Shown here piece by piece: positions 52,501-61,584 of a stretch of DNA of 64,000 nucleotides (positions are counted from its first letter, which is position 1; every line of letters starts with the position of its first letter). The position numbers and the translations under genes are program-made. The notes under the pieces were generated by a model, which was not told the DNA's origin, ran no database searches, and saw nothing but the letters and a program-made list of their open reading frames with translations. Source of the stretch: Cliona cf. orientalis (taxonomy: Eukaryota; Porifera; Demospongiae; Clionaida; Clionaidae); the NCBI GenBank assembly GCA_963930775.1, contig OZ005696.1:8060001-8124000 (forward strand), in the 5' to 3' direction.

Positions 52501-55307
52501 GCACTAAAGAGCATGCTCAACATACAAGGTACATATACATGTAGTATCAACGACTTCTCTTGTGATGTAATTACCTGCATATTGTATATAATTGCACATA
52601 ATTATTATACACTTCCCCACTGTTAGGTCGCGGCGTCCCCCCTCAGTCCTCCCCAGCTCAGCCGCCCAAGATGCCCGATGCCCTACAGAAGCTACTGAGA
52701 GCTCCTACCCCTTCTTCCTCTCCTAATCAGCGTCCACCGATGATGGGGGCGTCCCCACTGCCGGGCTATCCTCCTCCCCGTGGTCCACTGCTGCCCTACC
52801 CTGCATACCAGCAGGCACCACCTCCACCACAGATACCTCTAGGAGGTATGTACATGTACATGAATAAGTATAGCTTAGGAGTGCTTATGTACAGTCAATG
52901 GATTTCAACTCGTTTGGAATACTCAGTGAGGCAAAAAAGTTTTTAATTCACATATCCATTTCTACTTTTTTCTTTGTAGGTGTTCCTCCATACATGCGAT
53001 ATCCAATGCCATATGGACCTCTCCCGGCCACAAAGTGAGCATGTTTGGATATATATGTTACCGTAGTCTCACAAAGAAGGGCCCATGGGCTGTCAATGGC
53101 ACTGTGGGCTCTCTTTCATGAGACTACTTCATATTCTGATAATGTGATAGTGTGATAGTCACTCAATAGGTACTGTTCTTACACATGTACACACAGTCAC
53201 ATTGCTCAGTTGCGTCAAGTTGCACAATCAGCAGGTCATCCCAAACCAGAGATTGCCACGGAGAACACCCCACAGGTAATTAAGTGTGAATAATATTATG
53301 CATAGTGTGTGTATTGAAATGAGCTGCATATATTCATTTCTCAGGGATGTATTGGAATAGTGAAAGTTGGAGCATACAAGTACAAAGGTCTTCCTTGCCC
53401 CAACCCAAAAGATGCTAAACAGAGTGCAGCTGCCATCGCCATAACAAATTTACCAGTAAGTTGGTAAAGATCGTCATACAGTTTTTGGTAAAGGTCGTCA
53501 ACAACTATTCTTATTTATTACAGGGTGCTAAGATGCCTCTCCTTCCCTACCCCATGTACCCACCTGGACCCTATGCTTATCCAATAGTGCCACACCCAGC
53601 CATGTTTGCATCGCCTGCCCCCGGAGGCTATTCCCCCTCACCCCTGAGGGGGCCCCCTGGCCAATTTTCCCCCTACGGTACCAGGCCTTCCCCTCCACTT
53701 CAGCCTGCCAGGTTTACCAGTCCTCAGTTTGTACCTCTCCAGGTAAGGGTTATCATAGTAATGTTGTGTATGTGTATGTACATGTACGTGTACATGAGTA
53801 TGTGTATGTGTATGCATGTGTGCATGAGTTAATTAAGAGTAAATATACATGTGTACTCTTTAATCAATGTGCATACTGTGTGTAGGTGCAAAGGAAGCAA
53901 CTGCATAAAACAGCCCAGGGAACAGAAATAAAATCCGCTAAACCCTCAGCCAGCCCATCACCTCCTAAGGAAGCAACAAAGCAACAAAACAAGAACAAAG
54001 AAGAAGAACAACAACAAGCCGTCCAAGAAAAACCAGAAAAACTCTCATTAGACGACACCCAGGAAACTCTGCCAACCACTCAGTCACCTGGGCCCACCAA
54101 TACATCGACATCCAATCTTACAGTTGCAAGAGACCAAGAGCGGATACAAAGTGACGATGGTGGTGACCAGGACACTAGTGATTCTAAAGATGTTGAGCAA
54201 CCGACTACAACCACAGGTGATGAAGAGCAAGGAGCTGGTGGTGGAGGAGGAAAGGAGGAGGACAGTGAGGATCAGGAGGAGATAAAGACTAAAGTAGAGG
54301 CAACTGAAGAACAGCTGCTCAAGCGTCTAGAGAGAATCCAGGGGGAGACCCAAGAGACTCAAGCAACAATTAAGAAAATGACTGGCTACCTGAGGGCATT
54401 GGATGTAGCTCCCAATGAAATTAGCCCCACAGATGAAGGGGCCACCCCTCAACCAGAAAGCCAGGGTGCTGGTAATGATATTGGTGCGACTGGGATGAGT
54501 GGGAGTGGTGCTTCAGTAATGGTGGGAGACGTAGACCCCATCACACAGGCAGCCCTTCTGGCTAGTATAAAGGAAAGAACGACGACTATCGATACTACCT
54601 CTGCCAGATCTTCTCAAGAGGAGGAAGCTGGTGAGATCATGGAACCAGTACAGGTGTCAGAAACTGCCCCAAATAACATTGTCATTGTCGGAGAGATAGT
54701 GGGAGGAGCTCAAGTTGTCCATTCAAAGTCGACTCCAGAAGAAGATACACACCCAGCAGCTAGTCACGAAGCTACGGCAGTAGACCCCCAGCTAGAGTGT
54801 AGTGAATCTGATGATCTGATTGGACAAACTACTCACGAGTCGGGCGATGAAAGAGTTGGTGATACGCCCACAGCTGCCCCTAAAACCGAGTCTTCTCAAC
54901 AAGACAGTTCAGTGGAGGCCCAGGGCTCAAAAGAAGAGGGTGATGGAGATCGGCAGAGTGGTGAGGGGAGTAAAGCAGCTACTGGAGAGGCAATTGAAGT
55001 GCCACCACCTTCGTCTTTTCATTCTCCCTCCAAGAAGCCAAAGAGGCAACTAGCTGCATCCTTCATGAATATCACTAAAGAATAAGAGATTGCTGCACAA
55101 AATTAATACAAAGACACACATACATGTACACACTTGTTGCTTTTGTTCTCCACAGCTGATTTGATTTGTACACTTGCACTACACTCACACAAGACAATAG
55201 CTAGCGTTGGGTTTATTTTGCACATTTAACATTACACTGATTTGTATGCACAACAGAACATTAAGACATCGTATTTTGGTACACTTTTCATGCTGTATTT
55301 TGTCGTG

Positions 55308-55352
55308 GGAATGCGCAGAATGTCGTTGCTGACCTAATTTTGTGGGCGTGGT
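55308..55352 (+). promoter_or_regulatory. Proximal promoter of ROCO-DD gene 3
   Basis: GGAATGCGCAGAATG (weaker NRF1-like site than in genes 1-2) and TGTGGGCGTGGT before the ATG at 55366. Confidence 0.45.
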
Positions 55353-55365
55353 ACAATTAAAAAAA

Positions 55366-58300
55366 ATGGAGGCACAGGCATCGGACAGACAATTTCAAGG
55401 TATTTCTTACTGCATTTTCTCTTTAATACAATGACGGTCACTGAATACAAAGTAAATTTTCTAGTATCAGTATGTGGTTGATTCGTTTTGATCATCGCGA
55501 TCATGACATTCCTGCGCTAAAATTAATTTTACTAGTTGGTCAGCATAATTTTTGTCTTTCTCCTCTCCAGCTCCACCTCTCATATTAGACAACATATTTA
55601 ATGTTGTGAAGAATTTACGGAGCTGGCGTACACTGGGTCAACGTATATATTTCTATTCCCCATCTGAACTGGATGACATACAGCGACGGCATGCCTCTGA
55701 TGAGGCTTGCCTTAAAGCTGTGATTGAACTCTTTCTCAGTGGCCAAGGTCGCTATGAGCAGCCATCGTGGAGGGCAGTAATCTGGTCTCTATACCATGTA
55801 AATGAGACCCAGCTCGCAGATAATATCAGAAGCTATGCTGAACCAGTGCAAGGTAGATAAGAGGAGCTATGTATGTATGACAGTGATTGTAAAGGACACA
55901 TGGTGCTAGGCCTACAGGTGTGCTATACAATAATATGTGTATGCTGAGAATTAACAGTATACATAATATATTTTGATGTTTTAGATCCCAGTCTGACTGT
56001 GGAGAATGTAGTTGAAGTAATGGAGAAGGTGGCAGTGGAGAGAAGGAAGGAGGTGTGGTCTTGGGTGGATATTGTTCCAGGCCCACAGCTAGAGGAGATT
56101 TATCAGAAGTATTCTACTGAGGAGCAGAGGATACATGCATGTGCAGACATCTATGTCAACTGCCACCCTGACTCTTCATGGACACATCTTTGCCAGGGAC
56201 TGTATAGGAGGAATGAGATGACCGCAGCGAGGAAAGCAAAGACTTTTATACCACAAACTGGTGAGGGGTATAGAGTCAGTAAATGGCTTATTCTGAGGAC
56301 TGATGCCATTACTGTACATGTAGATCATGAATCGGCCGTAGATGACAACCTTTACCACATAATACTTATTAGACCAATGAGTGATTAATATTAAATTTTA
56401 GTAGGCTATCGTAGCATTGCTGCTTATGCTGTAGAGCCTGTAATGTGTTTAGAGTGTATTTGCCATCATATTAATTTTAGTGTTACTCCGGTGTACTTGA
56501 AGGATAGTGGCCGTATATGCCTCTTAGGTTTCATTACTACAGTCCTTGCCCCCCTTAACTCCACAATTATCACGTTTGCTCCCCCCTTGACGGAAATCCT
56601 AAATGAAACCCTGCCTTTGGTACTGTTTTTTCTTTGATGTGGGAAGGGGGCAGGGCCGAAAGCTTTGATGTGATTATAGGCTTTACTCAAGCCACACCCT
56701 AGCCACCCAGTATGGCTGACACTTGCATAGTTGCCAAAGTTATGAAAAGAGAGTCCTGGACAAAATAAAAATGCACATCTTGTGTACAAAGCATATGCAA
56801 ATTTTTGAAGTGCACCTACTTTGATTGGCCTGATTTATACTATTTTGGCGATTATGCTAATATATTCGTACTAAGACACCCACTAAATGTCAAGATATAC
56901 GACCAAAACTGGCTAGTATACTGAATTCATGCATATGCCAATATTCAGGCAATCCAGGACACAACCGGGTCATAGGACCAAATTCCAGAATTGTCCTGGC
57001 CATAGAATTAAGAGCTAAAAAGCTATGCACTTGTGCTTGGGGAGGACAATAATAGTGTAGGTATTGTTTTACCTGTATACTCCCTCACTCCCTCAGAGCC
57101 CACTCTGACTGTGGAGAATGTAGCTGGAGTGATGGAGAAGGTGGCAGTGGAGAGAAGGGAGGAGGTGTGGTCTGAATTGGATATTATTCCAGACTCACAA
57201 CTAGAGAAGAAGTGTTCTACTGAGGAGCAGAGGATACATGCATGTGCAGACATCTATGTCAATTGCCACCCTGACTCTTCATGGACACGTCTTTGCCAGG
57301 GACTGTATTGGAGGAATGAGATGACTGCAGCGAGGAAAACAAAGACTTTCATACCACAAACTGGTATGGGGTATAGAGTCAGTAAATGGCTTGTTCTGAG
57401 GACTGATGCCATTATTGTAAATAATTTTGTATGGGCCAATTACTGATTCATGTCTCTCATGTTAACTTCTAATATAAACATAATATTATCTGATAGGGTA
57501 TCATAGTATTTGTTGCTTATGCTGCGAAGCCTGCATGCAAATGCATTTAGAATGTATCGGTGTTTACTTTGGTGTACTTAAAGGATAGTGGCCATATATG
57601 CCTTTGGTACTGTTTGATATAGGAAGGGGGCAGGGCCAAAGATTTATGATATGATTGCAGGCTTTACTGAAACATGCATAACATAAATTTTATTACGTCT
57701 ATGTATGTAATTATTCCCCTCCAGAACCCACTTTGACAATTGAGAATTTACTTAGAGTGATGGAGAAGATGACTGGTGGTAGGGCTGGGGAGGTTTGCTG
57801 GTGGCTGATTGATGAAGATATGTTGGGGGATATCAGTAGCAGGTGGTCCACAGAGAGAGAGCTGGTCAATATATGTGTAGACATCTTTGTCAACTGTAAC
57901 CCTAACTCCAGCTGGGAATGGGTTGCCAGCCTACTGTACCGTGAGGGGGAGACAGCTGCAGTGGAGGAAGTACGATCCTATCTCAGTCCTAGAGGTAGGT
58001 TCTCTTAGTGTGTGTGGTTTATGGTACTGTATGGCTAGTAATTTTTGTGGGGTGCTAATTACCCCGCGCGCATGCGCAAGGGGATAAAGTAATCGTTTGT
58101 GTCGTCGTTGTCATTGTCGTTGTTGTCGTTAGCACAAAAATCGCCAAATCTCGAGATGTAGGCGTCTAAGCGACTCGTAATCACAATGAATCAATCGAAT
58201 TCGGCGAAAAACTGGCTTCAGTATGCGTCAAATCGAGGGATACGGTCCACGAGCGTCACAAATAGTGCCTTTTTGTTGGCCACCGTAGCCACGCCTATCG

Positions 58301-61300
58301 ACAGTGCCCATCAATGCATATGCATACCAACTGTGCTTTCTGCTCATGCGCGCCTATCGACAGTGCCCATCAATGCATATGCATACCAACTGTGCTTTCT
58401 GCTCATGCGCACAACTAAGCGGCCAAGCATATGACTGGTAAAGATCGTCGATGTTCTAAATAATGCTCGTGATGTCTATAGTGACTGAAATCTGGAATCA
58501 ATCATAATGTAAGCAGCTATACTACTATTGTTACAAAAATATATAGGTAGAAATTCATATCTTCCTAGTCTGGGCTAGGTCTAGGTGCAGAGAGCGCTTT
58601 TTTAAGTGTCACCGGAATCCCCAGTAGGCTAAAGCAGCACTGATTTCTATTTCTCTGAAGTTTACAAAATGCACCGAAAGTAAATCTATAGATTGCACAA
58701 TGTGCGCGCGGGGTATGTGCTCTACAGAGCTCTAGTTTTCATTATTTTTGGTAGTAACGAAAGTTTCCAACAATGAAAATTAATGTCTATAGTCGATATA
58801 TGTATATGAGTAATAAGTATATAGAAGGGCTTGGTCAAAACATCATGAAAGTGTGGCCAACTGTTGTGAATGTTATAGCTAGCAATCACTACTGTGATCC
58901 AGCTGATGGCATCTTCATCACAAATATTCTTCTACCTTACACTGATGCTATTTGTCCAAGTTTCTTTCCAGAAATGATTTTCCGTATAGCTGTAAATATT
59001 GGCAAGAATTAAATTTGGCAGTTGAGGCCAAATTAAAGTTGGCGGTTCGGTACAGGATTGCCATACGTATCTATGTGAGTAGGCAGATTTAATTTTGGCA
59101 GCTATACGATAATTACAAAGGAAATCAAGTGAGATCGAGAGCATGTATTTATAACATCGCACAAAACTGCGTCCCTGGACTGGGTTGCTATCACAAAATT
59201 TAAAGTCACGAAAATTAATTCTGAGGGCTTTCCCTGACTTGACATGAAAACTAGCCCCCCCCCCCCCCCTCCGAAAATTACCTGCCATGAGCTATCATCA
59301 GCCACAACCACAAACCATTCTTTTTTTCAAACACTTATCCTAGCAGAGATTCCGGATTTCAAGTACGATACTGATTAGAAGTTTTGCATGTCGTTGAATA
59401 CTATCGCTGGATAAAATTTCACTAAGCCCAGCTACCTTAGTGTTACAGAAATTTGTTGGTGCAGTAAATTTTAGTATAATATGTTCTGAGCAACTGGATA
59501 AAATCCACGGATAAAAATTTAAGAGGTGAAGTTGACAAAATTTTTTCTCCTGGTTAAAATTTCCTGCCATATGATTTAAAGGTTGTTGGGTACAGCCAAC
59601 CTGTATACCAACTGCAAATTCTTTTTAAACGGTCATTTTTCATATATAGTCTGTGTCATTACATGAGGGCATGGATACGCGTCTTGGATGCACCCGGTTG
59701 CTATGAACGAGCCACACTACAAGGCTCAGGATTGGTCGACAGTCAGAACTGTAGGGCCGTGTGCACAAAGAAGAGTGGCTTTAATGCCTCGGGCCATAGC
59801 TACAGCTAGAGACGCATTGTCGAACGATCTGCGCGAAAGCGCCGCACGTTTCGAAAAGTCTGCTAAGCAGGCGCTGGCGCTAGCCACCGAGCCTCAAGTG
59901 AAGCGAGAAGCGAGGTCTGTTCATACCTATCAGTAGTCCGGTACCAATGTTCGAGCAGAGCGAGAACCTCGCTTGCTTTGAGGGGTGTGGCCCCTGCAAC
60001 CGCTTCCATCTGCGCATGCGCACGGTACTATTGGGCAATCTTGCCCAGGCGCCAATAGGTAGGATACTGTGTTGTGCATGAACTATGTCTCTATGTTTTG
60101 TGAGCATGTACTGTTAATAGATGATCATGCATGCTAGCCACATTATCCCATGATTGTGACATTAAACATACTTGTTTACTCTGAAAGATGTTTAAACATT
60201 ACACTAGCTAGTTACAATTTACTCAATGTGTCAATTTAGGTAACCAATAATTAATATTCACAGTTATCTTATTTGGGTTCAGAAATAACATTCTAGTATT
60301 GATTTGATGCTGAAAACTTACACACTGTGAGTACTTAGTTGCGCAAATATACTGAAGCTTACTTCAATTCTGCCACTATTTTCAAGTGAATGCTATAGAC
60401 ACCAAAATATTGTTATGTCAATAACACTGAGATCTCAAGTTGGTGTCCATTTGCTGCCACATAAAGAATCAAAACGTAACTACACAGTTGCATTTCATAG
60501 ATGCTACTGGAGAAAGGTCGGGCTACAATGGATGAAGCGCAAAGGAGCCATACTGGTATTGGTCTGGTTCTTGTATATATATATGGTACATCGGTCACAC
60601 GAAATATATGCCCAGCATGGCTCTATGGACATAAGCGCGAAATATTCTCTCATGCCTGGGCTACCGGCTGTATATACGCCGTTCTAATTAAATTTTAGCG
60701 AATTGCTAATTTACACTCGTGCCTGCATGTATTGATCAAGTAAGCTAGCTAGCTACCATTGGTATCAAGCTATATCGTACTGCGCCAGGCTCCAAAGGAG
60801 GAGAGAGCGAGACAGAGCTCGTCGTCAGTTCAATAGCGCAAGGACCAGCTAAGAACACAATAAAGATAGACGTATTGCTAACTGACAATAGAGGCAGCTA
60901 AAATTAAATTTCCTTTACCTGTTGGCAGACACTATGTGGAGGGAACTATCATGCAGCTGTATAGGCCTACACGGCACTATGAGACTGTCTATCATTGTCT
61001 GCTTGGATATGTGTCAGTGGTCTTCATCATCTACTGTGCTATAGCTCTGTTAAAATTTTTGAGTTTCAGCTACTGACAGAGACTTTCAGAGGCTCAGCTC
61101 AGGCTCGCCCCAAATAGGCCCTGCATGACACTAGTTTAATTTAGCGCTCTAATGTTGCCATGCATGCATAAGGTGGGTTTTAAGAGTGATGGTGCACATA
61201 CTCAAAACATGATTATCATAGCTATTTTCCAAAATCAGGTTCCTTGAAAGGATGTGTTATGCTTATCAATCTAATGACTGTTAATCATGGTACTATTCGT

Positions 61301-61584
61301 GCTTCCTGATACAGACCTCACACTAACCACTGAGCGTCTAGTGGAGCTGTTTACATCAACGAGTGATAGGAATGTTGATCTTATGGGTGCCTGCCTTGAC
61401 ACTCCATCATCCAAGAGTGTGGAATTCAAGATGAACTACCAGAACCCTGCTCAGAGGAAGGAGGCTTATTTGGACTACTATATTCACAACCATCCATTAG
61501 CATCTTGGACAAAGATTGCTCGAGCTCTTCATAGGTGTAGACTACCCCAACAGGCTGCTGTGGTTGAGAACACCTACATTCAAG
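55366..61584 (+). CDS. Death-domain-array ROCO-type GTPase, gene 3 (3' end outside window)
   Basis: ATG exon 55366-55399 (MEAQASDRQFQ, ends phase 1), then phase 1-1 death-domain exons 55571-55852, 55985-56260, 57097-57363, 57725-57994 and 61315-61584. Order alpha-beta-beta-gamma-delta as in gene 2. All are open; 57097-57363 has an in-frame 9-nt deletion. The Roc-COR exon is not in the window: in genes 1 and 2 it starts 2.65-2.76 kb after the delta exon, which predicts about 64.2-64.4 kb here. Whether the gene is complete therefore cannot be judged. Confidence 0.8.
55571..55852 (+). CDS. Death-domain exon alpha (gene 3)
   Basis: Phase 1-1, 282 nt. NIFNVVKNLRSWRTLG, SWRAVIWSLYHVNETQLADN. Open. 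Confidence 0.82.
55985..56260 (+). CDS. Death-domain exon beta-1 (gene 3)
   Basis: Phase 1-1, 276 nt. PSLTVENVVEVMEKVAVERR, EEQRIHACADIYVNC, SWTHLCQGLYRRNEM. Open. Confidence 0.82.
57097..57363 (+). CDS. Death-domain exon beta-2 (gene 3)
   Basis: Phase 1-1, 267 nt, 9 nt shorter than other beta exons (three codons lost before CSTEEQ). PTLTVENVAGVMEKVAVERR, SWTRLCQGLYWRNEM. The donor is GTATGG. Confidence 0.8.
57725..57994 (+). CDS. Death-domain exon gamma (gene 3)
   Basis: Phase 1-1, 270 nt. PTLTIENLLRVMEKMTGGRA, WSTERELVNICVDIFVNC, SSWEWVASLLYREGETAA. Open. Confidence 0.8.
58062..58713. mobile_element. 652-bp TIR element (CCCCGCGCGC ends)
   Basis: Inverted ends CCCCGCGCGCA and its complement, TA on both sides (58060-58061 and 58714-58715). 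Partial copy at 48665-48867. Non-coding. Confidence 0.75.
58292..58409 (+). repeat. 59-bp perfect tandem duplication
   Basis: The unit CGCCTATCGACAGTGCCCAT... at 58292-58350 is repeated exactly at 58351-58409, inside the TIR element. Likely recent. Confidence 0.85.
60560..61113. mobile_element. Truncated copy of the GGGGCGAGCCTGAG element
   Basis: Matches about 62680-63199 (TCGGTCACACGAAA, AGCGCGAAATATTC, CAGCTACTGACAGAGACTTT) and ends with CTCAGGCTCGCCCCAA. Its left end is missing. Confidence 0.65.
61315..61584 (+). CDS. Death-domain exon delta (gene 3)
   Basis: Phase 1-1, 270 nt. LTLTTERLVELFTST, EFKMNYQNPAQRKEAYLDYY, ASWTKIARALHRCRLPQQAA. Open. Confidence 0.8.

Larger units (their letters stand above)
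48868..55085 (+). pseudogene. XRN1: XRN1 copy C (exon 5 end to exon 19, two frameshifts)
   Basis: Exons: remnant of exon 5 (48868-48888), then 49166-49379, 49637-49842, 50003-50066, 50137-50306, 50385-50506, 50625-50681, 50932-51064, 51240-52528, 52627-52845, 52980-53034, 53197-53275, 53345-53455, 53524-53742 and 53886-55085. The structure is identical to copy A, so it is not a retrocopy. A 14-nt deletion in exon 50385-50506 creates TGA at 50461-50463. A 7-nt net deletion near 52091 shifts the SH3/RGR exon. The 5' exons and promoter are missing. Remaining exons are still very similar to copy A, so the duplication is young. Confidence 0.9.
57995..61314 (+). other. 3.3-kb transposon-rich intron of gene 3
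   Basis: Contains the 58062-58713 element with a 59-bp tandem duplication, AT-rich MITE remnants (58979-59300 and 59395-59575), a GC-richer stretch with an 82-codon ORF (59688-59936) that I do not recognise, and a truncated GGGGCGAGCCTGAG-type element (about 60560-61113). No supported gene. Confidence 0.55.
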
